Positions 16,582 through 24,780 of a DNA stretch of 64,000 nt are shown in pieces (the first letter of the stretch is position 1; each line of letters starts with the position of its first letter). The translations under genes were made by a program, and so were the position numbers. This DNA is from DASTEQ01 sp040905185. GTDB taxonomy: Bacteria; Chloroflexota; Limnocylindria; QHBO01. The notes under the pieces are model-generated. The model was not told the origin of the DNA, searched no databases, and worked only from the letters and a program-made list of their open reading frames with translations. The stretch is taken from the NCBI GenBank assembly GCA_040905185.1, contig JBBDRZ010000001.1, positions 469,224 through 533,223 on the forward strand. Reading direction: 5' to 3'.

Positions 16582-16613
16582 TGACCTGCGCGTGACGACC
16601 CGATGACGGCCGT

Positions 16614-16690
16614 TGGTCGGGGCGGGCGGATTTGAACCGCCGACCCCTGCGTCCCGAACGCAGTGCGCTACCAGGCTGCGCTACGCCCCG
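16614..16690 (-). tRNA. tRNA-Pro, anticodon CGG
   Basis: A 77-nt gene on the minus strand with encoded CCA. The acceptor stem is CGGGGCG/CGCCCCG, discriminator A. The anticodon arm is CTGCG-TTCGGGA-CGCAG, giving anticodon CGG (reads CCG), and the T-arm contains GGTTCAAATCC. The D-arm is the usual GCGCAGCCTGGTAGCGC. A good sigma70-like promoter lies upstream. Confidence 0.97.
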
Positions 16691-16735
16691 ACCGGATCCG
16701 TCACCGTCGCCATCGAGCGGCCGGATCGGCTCAGC

Positions 16736-16764
16736 ATCCTACCAGTCGGGCATGGCCCTGCCAA
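16736..16764 (-). promoter_or_regulatory. Sigma70-like promoter of tRNA-Pro(CGG)
   Basis: On the minus strand, TTGGCA (16764-16759), a 17-bp spacer and TAGGAT (16741-16736) lie about 46 bp before the mature tRNA 5' end. Unlike most -10-like elements in this window it has a recognisable -35 box. It lies within the region just upstream of the divergent cyclase gene. Confidence 0.6.
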
Positions 16765-16782
16765 TCAACCCCTATCGGCTGC

Positions 16783-16788
16783 TAGGCT
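16783..16788 (+). promoter_or_regulatory. -10-like TAGGCT of the nucleotide cyclase gene
   Basis: TAGGCT ends 7 nt before the chosen ATG at 16796, matching the leaderless pattern seen elsewhere and supporting that start rather than an upstream one, which would run through the tRNA gene. Confidence 0.5.
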
Positions 16789-16795
16789 GCACCCG

Positions 16796-17590
16796 ATGGC
16801 ACCCGATGACGAGAAGACCGAGACCTGGCGACAGGTTCTGACCAGGCCAGGGTTGGCCCCGTTTGCGCGATGGTTCCGCTGGTTGCCCAGCAGCCCACGC
16901 TGCCCGCTGTGCCTGGCGCCGTACAGCAAGCCGTTCGGGCCGATCGTGGGTCGCCTCGGCTTCGGTCGCTCGGCGCGCTATCCGCAGTTGTGCAACCCGT
17001 GCTTCCGCGACCTGGCCAGCGAACCCGGCGGCGCGGAGGTATCGATCACCGTCCTGTTCGCCGACGTGCGGGGCTCCACGGGGATCGCCGAACAGACCAC
17101 AGCCGCCGACTTCTCGCAGCTCCTCCAGGGCTTCTATTCGCTCGTGACCGATGCCGTCCAGGCCCAGGGCGGCATCATCGACAAGTTCCTGGGTGACGGC
17201 GTCATGGCGCTGTTCATCCCATCCTTCACCGAGCGGCACGACGCCGCGGGCGGCCTGGCGGCGGGGCGGCGCATCCTCGCCGAAGCCCGCCTCCCGGTGG
17301 GCGTGGGGGTGAACACCGGACTGGCCTTCACCGGCTTCCTTGGGCCCACCGCCGAAGTCGCGGGCTTCAGCGCGGTGGGTGACGCGGTGAACGTCGCGCA
17401 CCGGCTGGGCGAGGCAGCCGCGGCCGGCGAGCTGCTCATCTCGGCCGAGGCCGCCGCCCAGGCGGCCTTCGACCCGGCCGCCAGCGGCGAGGGGTGGGTC
17501 CAGCGCGAGCTGTCCGTCAAGGGCCGGGACCAGGTGGTCTCCGTCTGGAGCCTCCAGATTCCAGCTGTCGCAGCCGCTGCCGCGGCGTAG
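16796..17590 (+). CDS. Class III adenylate/guanylate cyclase with N-terminal Cys-rich module
   Basis: 264 residues. An N-terminal segment has two CxxC pairs (CPLC and CNPC, about 35 residues apart), likely a zinc-binding module. The cyclase homology domain follows (about residues 80-230): ITVLFADVRGSTGIAE supplies the first metal Asp, IIDKFLGDGVMALF the second, and FSAVGDAVNVAHRL the substrate and transition-state region (Asn of DAVNVAHR). The product, cAMP or cGMP, is not certain. There is no membrane segment, so the enzyme is cytosolic. The frame is open further upstream through the tRNA, but that cannot be coding. Confidence 0.88.
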   Translation: MAPDDEKTETWRQVLTRPGLAPFARWFRWLPSSPRCPLCLAPYSKPFGPIVGRLGFGRSARYPQLCNPCFRDLASEPGGAEVSITVLFADVRGSTGIAEQTTAADFSQLLQGFYSLVTDAVQAQGGIIDKFLGDGVMALFIPSFTERHDAAGGLAAGRRILAEARLPVGVGVNTGLAFTGFLGPTAEVAGFSAVGDAVNVAHRLGEAAAAGELLISAEAAAQAAFDPAASGEGWVQRELSVKGRDQVVSVWSLQIPAVAAAAAA

Positions 17591-17632
17591 CCGGAGGGGG
17601 CGCAGTCGGGCTGGGCGCATCGGTCAAGCACC

Positions 17633-17638
17633 TATAGT
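17633..17638 (+). promoter_or_regulatory. -10-like TATAGT of the mannosyltransferase gene
   Basis: TATAGT ends 8 nt before the ATG at 17647, again predicting a leaderless or near-leaderless message. No -35 hexamer is evident at 16-18 bp. Confidence 0.5.
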
Positions 17639-17646
17639 CCGACGCC

Positions 17647-18792
17647 ATGGAGGCGGTGCGCGGCTGGCTGCGGACGACCGATGCCCGGCTCGTGGGCCTG
17701 ACCCTGCTGGTGAAGGCCCTGCTCTTCGCCTGGGGCCTCGTGATGGTGGCCCTGGTAAGCGATCGACCCATCGACATCGGTCAGGTGTTCGGCATCTGGA
17801 ACCGGTGGGACGCGCCGCACTACCTCGACGTCGCGCTGTTCGGGTACACCGCTTACGACCCCGGCAATCTGCCGATGTACAGCAAGCTCGGCGACCTGGA
17901 CCTGTTCATCGTGTTCTACCCGCTGTTCCCGTGGGCGACCGCCGTCGGCCTCGCCTTCCTGCCCGACCTGGTGGCACCCATCATGGTCAGCGCTATCGCG
18001 TCGGTGGCGGCGGTCCTGCTGCTCTACCGGCTCGTGGCGCGCGAGTTCGGAGAACGCATCGGGAAGCGGGCTGCGATCTTCATGCTGATCTTCCCGACCG
18101 CCTACTTCCTCCACATCGGCTACACCGAGTCGCTGTTCCTGGCGCTGGTGCTGGGCTCATTCCTGGCCACCCGGACTGACCGATGGTGGCTGGCCGGCCT
18201 GCTGGGCGGGCTGGCAGCGCTGACGCGGGTCAACGGGCTGATCCTCATCCCGGCCCTCGCGGCAGAGGCGTGGCTGCAGTGGGCCCGGGATGGGCGCTGG
18301 CGGGCCGCATGGGCCGGGATCGGCCTGGTGGCGGTGGGGTTTGGGGGCTACTTACTGGTCAACTACGCGGTGTACGGCAACCCGTTCGAGTTCCTGCGGA
18401 TCCAGAGCGAGCACTGGTTCAAGTCCCTGGCCTGGCCGTGGGAGGGGATCGGCGGCGTGTTCGGGTGGCTCGAGAATGACAGTCCCGAGAACGTCGTCAT
18501 GTATGGCGTCACCGAGCTGGTGGCCATCGGCCTGGGGCTGGCGGGGACTTTGGTGGCGGCGTTCCGCTTCCGCCCCGGCTGGTTCAGCTGGATGACCGGT
18601 AACTGGCTCCTGTTCGTGAGCACCTCGTTCGTGCTGTCCGTGCCGCGCTACGCGCTCACCATGTTCCCGTTGTTCGCGTGGTTCGCCCAGCTGGCCGAGC
18701 GGCGCTGGCTCGGGGTCGCGCTGGGGGGCGTCTCGGTGGCACTCCTGCTGTGGTTCTCGGCGCGCTTCGCGACCGGGGCGTGGGCCTTCTGA
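17647..18792 (+). CDS. PIG-V-like GT-C mannosyltransferase (membrane)
   Basis: 381 residues with about nine membrane helices. The first extracytoplasmic loop has NRWDAPHYLDVA, carrying the W-D-x-x-x-Y pattern typical of PIG-V/GPI-mannosyltransferase-II-like proteins, and PTAYFLHIGYTESLFL is another family hallmark. Such bacterial homologues transfer sugars from polyprenyl-phosphate donors outside the membrane. A donor could come from the DPM-like enzyme at 55727-56455. Acceptor unknown. The gene stands alone and is followed by a possible terminator. Confidence 0.85.
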   Translation: MEAVRGWLRTTDARLVGLTLLVKALLFAWGLVMVALVSDRPIDIGQVFGIWNRWDAPHYLDVALFGYTAYDPGNLPMYSKLGDLDLFIVFYPLFPWATAVGLAFLPDLVAPIMVSAIASVAAVLLLYRLVAREFGERIGKRAAIFMLIFPTAYFLHIGYTESLFLALVLGSFLATRTDRWWLAGLLGGLAALTRVNGLILIPALAAEAWLQWARDGRWRAAWAGIGLVAVGFGGYLLVNYAVYGNPFEFLRIQSEHWFKSLAWPWEGIGGVFGWLENDSPENVVMYGVTELVAIGLGLAGTLVAAFRFRPGWFSWMTGNWLLFVSTSFVLSVPRYALTMFPLFAWFAQLAERRWLGVALGGVSVALLLWFSARFATGAWAF

Positions 18793-18897
18793 GCGCGGGC
18801 AACGAAGTGTCCCGAAGGAACCGCGGCGACCGTTGATGTCATCTCGGGTCCGGCCAGCTGCCCCTTCGGGACAAGCCGCAGGATGCGGGACGGCTGG

Positions 18898-18918
18898 GGG
18901 GGACGCAAGCCCCCTTTT
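18898..18918 (+). terminator. Possible weak intrinsic terminator
   Basis: GGGGG, a 7-nt loop (ACGCAAG), CCCCC and TTTT lie about 105 bp after the mannosyltransferase stop and before the convergent MetF-like gene. The stem is only five base pairs and the T-run only four, so confidence is modest. Confidence 0.4.
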
Positions 18919-18959
18919 CCACGACCTTTGCGCTTCGCCGATCAGTTGTCCACAGCTCG

Positions 18960-19751
18960 TCACGCATGCCAGGCGTCGAATGCCTCGCCAACGACCGTCT
19001 CGAAGCGCAGGCCCATGAGGACGATCCCCGCGAAGCCCACGTCCCGCGCCGTTTTGGCGACCGCGCGCGCCACGCGCCAGCCCTCGGCCCGCCGCTCCGC
19101 CGAGTTCAGGCCGGTCAGGCGTTTTCGGAGCTCCGCGCCAATCGGTATGGCGCCCACCGACTCCAGGCGCTGAACCCAGCGCTCGGAGAACGGCGGGGTG
19201 ACCTCCAGGTACACCGGCGGGTCGTCCGGACGGAGCTCGAGGTGCTCCATCATCGGCTGGACCGATGCCGGGTCCATCACCGGGCCGACCATCAGGAACT
19301 GGGCGCCAACGGTCACCCGCCGTCGGAAGACCCAGCGCCGTGACCGCGAGCTCATCCCGACCTCGAACTCGACGCTGGGCATGGACCGTTCCAGCTCGCG
19401 AAGGTACTCGACGATCTCGTAGCTGTTGCTCCAGTGCTCGACCTCGGGAAGCATGTCGCCCTGGACCACGAGGAATGAGCTCACCCCATTGCCGATGGCG
19501 CCCCGGACCTCGGATTCAATGGCCAGGATGTTCCGGTCGCGGGTGGAGCACACGACGGTGGGCTTCACGTCCGGCACGTCATGCGCGATGCGGGCGCCAT
19601 AGGCATAGGGCGACACACGGACCTGCTTGAAGGGGTTGTCTGTGATGAGGACGTGTTGCCAGCGCCCGCGCAGCTCAAGGTGGGTCATGTCCGGCAGGAG
19701 AGGCGGGTTGACCTCGACCATCTCGACCCAGTCCCCCCGAGTCGAGAGCAC
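18960..19751 (-). CDS. Methylenetetrahydrofolate reductase-like protein
   Basis: 263 residues. Segments resemble the MetF TIM barrel: VEVNPPLLPD near the start, VVCSTRDRNILAIESEVRGAIGNGVSSFLVVQGD (like the T-C-x-x-R-x-R...G-x-x-x-x-L-x-x-x-G-D stretch that binds flavin and folate), VGAQFLMVGP, PIGAELRKRL and ARDVGFAGIVLMGL at the end. It starts 3 nt after metE on the same strand, and MetF supplies the methyl-tetrahydrofolate used by MetE. Sequence similarity is distant, so a related folate- or corrin-linked function remains possible. Confidence 0.65.
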   Translation of the reverse strand: MLSTRGDWVEMVEVNPPLLPDMTHLELRGRWQHVLITDNPFKQVRVSPYAYGARIAHDVPDVKPTVVCSTRDRNILAIESEVRGAIGNGVSSFLVVQGDMLPEVEHWSNSYEIVEYLRELERSMPSVEFEVGMSSRSRRWVFRRRVTVGAQFLMVGPVMDPASVQPMMEHLELRPDDPPVYLEVTPPFSERWVQRLESVGAIPIGAELRKRLTGLNSAERRAEGWRVARAVAKTARDVGFAGIVLMGLRFETVVGEAFDAWHA

Positions 19752-19754
19752 GGA

Positions 19755-21947
19755 TCAGGAGCTTGCTTGGCGACGCCGACGAGCGGCGGCGACCATGTCG
19801 CCCAGCTGGTGCTCGATCTCGTCCCAGGTCCGGGTTTTCAGGCCGCAATCGGGGTTGACCCACAGGTCCGCATCGTCCATGTAGCCACCGAAGTGCTCCA
19901 GGCGCTCCTCCATCACCCCGCGCCCCGGGGAGTGGGGTGAGTGCACGTCGAAAACGCCGGGGCCGATCTGCATGTGGCCGTCGTCGAACAGCTCGTAGAA
20001 GGCCCGGATTCGCTCGTCGTCCTTGGACCGGGCGAAGTAGATCGACGCCACGTCCACCGCGGCATCCGACCACAGCGGAGCGATGGTCGCGTCGGTGCCG
20101 TAGCACATGTGCGTGTGCATCTGGACATGCACCGGTTGGTTGAAGACGTGGTTGAGCGCGGCGCGCACGCCGCGGGCATAGACCTCTCGCCGCTCGGCGG
20201 CGTCCTCGGTGGGCAACGGCCATCGCTCACGAACCGCGGGCTCGTCGACCTGGATGACCCGCGCGCCGGCGTCCACCAGGAAACTGACCTCCTGGCCGAT
20301 GGGCTGGGCCACCGCCCAGAATAGCTTGTCGTCCGGAACACCCGGCGGCCGGAAGCTCCAGTTCACGATCGTCACCGGCCCGGTCAGCATCCCCTTCACC
20401 GGCTTGTCCGTCGCGGCCTGAGCGAGCTTCCACTCGTCAACGGTCATCGGCTCACTGATGGAAGGCGGTGCCGCCAGAATGGGCGGTCGCGTACAGCGGC
20501 TGCCATAGGAGAGCACCCAGCCATGGCGGGTCGTGTGATACCCGTCCATCTGCTCGGCGAAGTACTCGACCATGTCGGTCCGCTCGAATTCTCCGTGGAC
20601 CAGCACGTCAAGCCCCATCCGCTCCTGCCAGCCGATGGCATCGGTGATCAACCGAGCCATGGCCGCGTCGTAACCGGCTCGATCGAGCTCGCCGCGGCCC
20701 AGCTGGGTCCGCAGATTCCGCACCTCGGCCGTCTGGGGGAGCGATCCAGTCGTGGTCGTCGGGTACTTCGGTATTGCGAGGTCGGCCTGGGCGGCGGCTC
20801 TCTCGGCTCGAGGCGCTCGCGAGATCAGCGTCCCGACCGCCGGCCACGTGCTGGGCGTCGGTGCGACCGTGGTCGGAGCGTCACCGGTCCGGAGCGCCGC
20901 CGGCCAGCTGGCCAGGGCCTGCGTCTTCTCGCGGGCGAACTGGAAGCCGGGCGGAAGGTCCTCCCCTTCCACTGTGTTTGGAAGGAACATCAGGCTGGTG
21001 GTCGGCACCAGGCGGATCGTCCGGCCGTCATCGGGCAGCTGGGCGAGGGCCTGCGCGACCAGTTCAAACGCGTCCGGCCACACACTTCGACCGTCGACGA
21101 CCGCGATCACGTGCTCGGGCTGGGCCGCCCAGGCGGCAGTGACGGACAATTCCGCGACGCCGTCGAGTTGGACCTGGACGGACAAACCCCGCTGACCAAG
21201 GGCTTCGAGGATCCCCTCGCTGGCCCGCCCGAACTGGACGGTCACGATCGGCGCCGCGTCCAGTTGCAGATCGGCAGCTCCGCCATATGCGGCGTCCGCT
21301 ATCGCTCGGTCATCGGTGGTCATGGCCAGCCCGAGACACGGCTCATCGATCTGGAGGCGGAATCCCGGGTGCTCCTGAGCCTGGGCTTTCACCCATTGCC
21401 AGAGCGCGTCACCGATGGCCCGGGACGTGCCGAGAGCGCTCCCATTGTCGGTGCCGAGCCGGCTCAGCTTGACCAGGCTGTAGGGGCCGAGCACCGTCCA
21501 TGTCACATCGGCTTCGAAGGTGGGCTGCCGCCAGGGGAGTGGCATGAAAGGGCCGACCGCCCCGGTGATCTCAGGAACGACGTAGTGGTAGTTGGTATCG
21601 AACCACTTGGTCATCTCCCACGCCTCACGGTCTGACGTGCCCCGGGCCAGAGCGGTCATCACCGCAAACGGATCCTGCGGCAGCTGGGAGACCAGGCTGG
21701 CCGGGACGAGGCCGAGCATCAGCGCGGTTTCGAGCACCTGGTCGTACAGGTAGAAGTCGTCGACCGCGGATCCGATCAGCGTCCGCTGCTCGTCGAGGTG
21801 GGCATTCCGCAGATCCGCAATCCGGGCGTCGAGCTCTTCGCCCTCGGTCCGGCCGCTCCAGGCCCGCTCGAGGAGCCACTTCAGCTCGCGGTTGGGGCCA
21901 ATGCGCGGATATCCGATCAGCTGGGCGACGGTATGGGGCGTGTTCAC
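19755..21947 (-). CDS. metE: Cobalamin-independent methionine synthase
   Basis: 730 residues, the usual two-barrel length. It transfers the methyl group of methyl-tetrahydrofolate polyglutamate to homocysteine. The N-terminal half starts IGYPRIGPNRELKW; the C-terminal catalytic half has TTTTGSLPQT, DVLVHGEFERTDMVEYFAEQMDG, YGSRCTRPP, MLTGPVTI, IQVDEPAVRE, and the zinc ligands in HTHMCY and NPDCGLKTR. The GTG start follows a TAGACT hexamer by 7 nt. A MetF-like gene follows after 3 nt. B12-independent synthesis may fit a lineage lacking cobalamin, but metH could be elsewhere. Confidence 0.98.
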   Translation of the reverse strand: MNTPHTVAQLIGYPRIGPNRELKWLLERAWSGRTEGEELDARIADLRNAHLDEQRTLIGSAVDDFYLYDQVLETALMLGLVPASLVSQLPQDPFAVMTALARGTSDREAWEMTKWFDTNYHYVVPEITGAVGPFMPLPWRQPTFEADVTWTVLGPYSLVKLSRLGTDNGSALGTSRAIGDALWQWVKAQAQEHPGFRLQIDEPCLGLAMTTDDRAIADAAYGGAADLQLDAAPIVTVQFGRASEGILEALGQRGLSVQVQLDGVAELSVTAAWAAQPEHVIAVVDGRSVWPDAFELVAQALAQLPDDGRTIRLVPTTSLMFLPNTVEGEDLPPGFQFAREKTQALASWPAALRTGDAPTTVAPTPSTWPAVGTLISRAPRAERAAAQADLAIPKYPTTTTGSLPQTAEVRNLRTQLGRGELDRAGYDAAMARLITDAIGWQERMGLDVLVHGEFERTDMVEYFAEQMDGYHTTRHGWVLSYGSRCTRPPILAAPPSISEPMTVDEWKLAQAATDKPVKGMLTGPVTIVNWSFRPPGVPDDKLFWAVAQPIGQEVSFLVDAGARVIQVDEPAVRERWPLPTEDAAERREVYARGVRAALNHVFNQPVHVQMHTHMCYGTDATIAPLWSDAAVDVASIYFARSKDDERIRAFYELFDDGHMQIGPGVFDVHSPHSPGRGVMEERLEHFGGYMDDADLWVNPDCGLKTRTWDEIEHQLGDMVAAARRRRQASS

Positions 21948-21954
21948 GGAGGCC

Positions 21955-21960
21955 AGTCTA
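21955..21960 (-). promoter_or_regulatory. -10-like TAGACT of metE
   Basis: TAGACT on the minus strand ends 7 nt before the GTG start of metE in the 39-bp region between divergent genes. The same hexamer and spacing precede the response regulator and the PLP enzyme genes. Confidence 0.55.
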
Positions 21961-21986
21961 GATCACCGGCCCGGATCTCGACCTCG

Positions 21987-23036
21987 ATGATGGAGAATGC
22001 TCCCACGACGATGCCACAGATCGTTCGCCAGATCGGACGAACCCTCCGCCGCGGTGCTCGACGAGCTGTCGGGCTGGCCGTAGATGGCCTGGAACGGGTG
22101 GTGGGTGCCGTCGCCGGCACCGGCGACCCGGAGGCCATCCCGCTCGTCCTCGCGCCGTCCCTGCACCAAACCGCGGTCGACTCGTACTGGGGCGAACACA
22201 CCGTCCATTCGACGCCGTTCCGCTCGGCCCGCGCTTCGTTGGCCTACCTCCGTCGCCGCTCGCGCGAGTACCCGATGTTCGAGCAGCTCATGGAGCTGTA
22301 CGGGAATCACGAGCACGATACGGTCGTCGACTACGGGTGCGGTCCGGGGAACGACCTGGTGGGGTTCCTGGTGAACGGCAGGGCGCGCCGGGTGATAGGA
22401 GTGGACATCTCACGCAAGGCGCTGGAGCTGGCCCGTAGCCGGCTGGCGCTGCATCGGATCGACGGGAGCCGGGCGACGCTGGTCCAGGTGGGCGACGGCG
22501 AACCCCGGATCCCACTCGAAACCAGTTCGATCGACTACCTGTATTGCGAGGGCGTCCTGCACCACACCTCCGACCCGGTGGGCGCGCTCCGGGAGTTCCA
22601 CCGCATCGTCACGCCCGGAGCCAAGGTGGCGATCATGGTCTACAACCGCGATTCGCTCTATTACCACCTGTTCACCGCCTACCAGCGCCAGGTCCTGGAG
22701 GGAGCCTTCGCCGGCCTGTCGATCGATGAGGCGTTCCGACGCAACACCGACGGCGAGGAATGCCCCATCGCCCGGGCCTACGTGCCCGATGCGTTCGTGG
22801 CGGAATGTGAGCAAGCCGGATTCGACACCCGCTTTGTCGGCGGCTATTTCGCAGACCTCGAGCTACGGCTGTTCCGCAGCCTGGGCCAGCAGGCCACCGC
22901 TGATGAACGCCTGCCAGCCGAGCATCGAGGGTTCCTGGACGAGCTGGAGGTCGGCGCGGATGGGTTCCCACGCTACCGTGGACAGCTGGCCGGCATCGGC
23001 GGCGTCTACCACCTGGTCAAAGGGTTGCCGGCCTGA
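21987..23036 (+). CDS. Class I SAM-dependent methyltransferase
   Basis: 349 residues from the first of two adjacent ATGs (a start at 21990 or 22011 is equally possible). The SAM-binding motif I is VVDYGCGPGNDLVGFL, followed by VIGVDISRKALELAR, then IDYLYCEGVLHHTSDPVGALREFHRIVTPGAKVAIMVYN, typical of Methyltransf_11/25 proteins. The N-terminal 95 residues have an alkaline segment without a recognised domain. It is divergent from metE and 2 nt upstream of a second methyltransferase gene, so the pair begins the polysaccharide locus. Substrate unknown. Confidence 0.85.
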   Translation: MMENAPTTMPQIVRQIGRTLRRGARRAVGLAVDGLERVVGAVAGTGDPEAIPLVLAPSLHQTAVDSYWGEHTVHSTPFRSARASLAYLRRRSREYPMFEQLMELYGNHEHDTVVDYGCGPGNDLVGFLVNGRARRVIGVDISRKALELARSRLALHRIDGSRATLVQVGDGEPRIPLETSSIDYLYCEGVLHHTSDPVGALREFHRIVTPGAKVAIMVYNRDSLYYHLFTAYQRQVLEGAFAGLSIDEAFRRNTDGEECPIARAYVPDAFVAECEQAGFDTRFVGGYFADLELRLFRSLGQQATADERLPAEHRGFLDELEVGADGFPRYRGQLAGIGGVYHLVKGLPA

Positions 23037-23038
23037 CC

Positions 23039-23896
23039 GTGCAATCGACGACCACCCCTGGTGTCACACCGGAACCGGTCCAGGAGGATCTCGACCGGCG
23101 GAACGAGGAGTTCTGGGACGAGCTGTGTGGGACGTCGTTCGCACGGGAGCTGGGGCTGGTGACCCGGGATCGGGATACGCTGGAGGCCTTCGACCGCGCC
23201 TACTTCGGGTTCTACCCATACCTATCTGGATACCTGGACCGCTTCGACCTGGCCGGGCGTCGAGTTCTGGAGATCGGCCTGGGCTACGGGTCGCTGGGCG
23301 AGGCGCTGGCCGGACGCGATGCGGACTACCACGGCCTGGACATTGCCGCCGGCCCAGTGCGGATGATGCAGCACCGCCTTGCGATGCTGGGAAGCGGCGG
23401 CGCCGTCGACCAGGTGAGGCAAGGGTCCGCCCTGGCGATGCCCTACCCCGCCGAGACGTTCGACTACGTGTACGCGATCGGCTGCCTGCATCACACCGGG
23501 GACCTGCCACGCTCAATCGACGAAGTCAGACGCGTACTGATGCCAGGGGGCCTGGCGGTGGTGATGGTCTACCACGCCGATTCGTGGCGTCAGTGGCGGC
23601 GGGTGCACCTGGCCCGGGCCTGGGCGCGCGTCCGCGGCCGCGCCGGGCCATCCGAGGTCGACGTCGCAAGGATGTACGACAGCAACGCGAGCGGGACGGT
23701 GGCGCCACACACGGAATACGTGTCCCGGCAGGAGATCGCGGACCTGTTCGACTCGTACTCGGCGGTTGAGATCCGAGCCAGGAACTTTGACGACCTGCGA
23801 TTCCTCGGCCGGCGCGTCATCCCTCGTCGTCGGATCCTGGGTTCTCCCCTCGAAGCGTGGCTGGGGTTGGACCTGTATGTCGTGGCCCGCCGGTAA
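23039..23896 (+). CDS. Class I SAM-dependent methyltransferase
   Basis: 285 residues with a GTG start. Motif I VLEIGLGYGSLGEALAG, motif post-I YHGLDIAAGPVRMM and motif IV FDYVYAIGCLHHTGDLPRSIDEVRRVLMPGGLAVVMVY define a Methyltransf_11-type enzyme. The N-terminal region (NEEFWDELCGTSFARELG) resembles that of methyltransferases found next to nucleotide-sugar genes. It lies 2 nt after another methyltransferase and 113 nt before rfbF, so it probably acts on a lipid or sugar in the glycan pathway, but the substrate is not shown. Confidence 0.85.
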   Translation: MQSTTTPGVTPEPVQEDLDRRNEEFWDELCGTSFARELGLVTRDRDTLEAFDRAYFGFYPYLSGYLDRFDLAGRRVLEIGLGYGSLGEALAGRDADYHGLDIAAGPVRMMQHRLAMLGSGGAVDQVRQGSALAMPYPAETFDYVYAIGCLHHTGDLPRSIDEVRRVLMPGGLAVVMVYHADSWRQWRRVHLARAWARVRGRAGPSEVDVARMYDSNASGTVAPHTEYVSRQEIADLFDSYSAVEIRARNFDDLRFLGRRVIPRRRILGSPLEAWLGLDLYVVARR

Positions 23897-24009
23897 CCGC
23901 CGACACCCGATATGCTTCTGCGCCGATGCACCCGCTCAGCCGCTAGGGACGCGCGAACGTCGGGCGTTGTGCGACCCCTGCTCAAATGGCATGTGGATGC
24001 GGAGGCGCG

Positions 24010-24780
24010 ATGAAGGCAGTCATCCTGGCGGGCGGCCGCGGTACCCGCATCTCTGAGGAGACCCACCTGCGACCAAAGCCGATGATCGAGATCGGCGGGC
24101 GGCCCCTCCTGTGGCACATCATGAAGATCTATTCCGCCCACGGCGTGAACGATTTCGTGGTCTGCGGCGGTTACAAGGGATACCTGATAAAGGAATACTT
24201 CGCCAACTATGTGCTGCACATGTCGGATGTCACGTTCGACATGGAGCACAACACGATGGACGTCCACCAGCAGGACGTCGAGCCGTGGCGCGTCAGCGTG
24301 GTGGATACAGGCGACGATACGATGACGGGTGGGCGCCTCAAGCGCGTGGCGGGCTATCTGCAGGGGGAGGACGCATTCTGCTTCACCTACGGTGACGGCG
24401 TCGCCGACGTGGACGTTGCGGCGAGCATCGCCTTCCACCGCAGCCACCAAAAACTGGCGACAGTCACGGCCGTGCAGCCACCGGGCCGCTTCGGCGCGCT
24501 GCAGCTCGATGGCAGAGACGTCCGTGGGTTCACCGAGAAGCCGCTCGGAGACGGCGGACTGATCAACGGCGGCTTCTTCGTCCTGTCGCCGGCATGCCTC
24601 GACCGGATCGCCGGCGACGCGACGAGCTGGGAAGCCGAGCCGCTGCTCGGGCTTGCCGCGGACGGCGAGCTGATGGCCTTCACGCATTCGGGGTTCTGGC
24701 AGCCAATGGACACGCTGCGCGAGAAGTCGCTGCTGGAGAACCTGTGGGATTCCGGCAGGGCGCCTTGGAAGATCTGGTAG
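24010..24780 (+). CDS. rfbF: Glucose-1-phosphate cytidylyltransferase
   Basis: 256 residues. It makes CDP-glucose from CTP and glucose-1-phosphate. The family is unmistakable: MKAVILAGGRGTRISEETH, RPKPMIEIGGRPLLWHIMK, YKGYLIKEYFANY, FCFTYGDGVADVD and GFWQPMDTLREK. The ATG is preceded by a GGAGG ribosome site at good spacing. The end overlaps the start of rfbG by 16 nt. This is the first step of CDP-activated 6-deoxyhexose synthesis. Confidence 0.97.
   Translation: MKAVILAGGRGTRISEETHLRPKPMIEIGGRPLLWHIMKIYSAHGVNDFVVCGGYKGYLIKEYFANYVLHMSDVTFDMEHNTMDVHQQDVEPWRVSVVDTGDDTMTGGRLKRVAGYLQGEDAFCFTYGDGVADVDVAASIAFHRSHQKLATVTAVQPPGRFGALQLDGRDVRGFTEKPLGDGGLINGGFFVLSPACLDRIAGDATSWEAEPLLGLAADGELMAFTHSGFWQPMDTLREKSLLENLWDSGRAPWKIW

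Noticed and set aside
14862..16595. A 577-codon plus-strand frame across the two-component genes
   Set aside because: Antisense to a histidine kinase and response regulator with all motifs intact; no plausible protein features.
24594..24764. Longer N-terminus for the CDP-glucose dehydratase starting at 24594
   Set aside because: It would overlap rfbF by almost 190 nt and add an Arg/Ala-rich stretch absent from the family; the TTG at 24765 gives the usual length.
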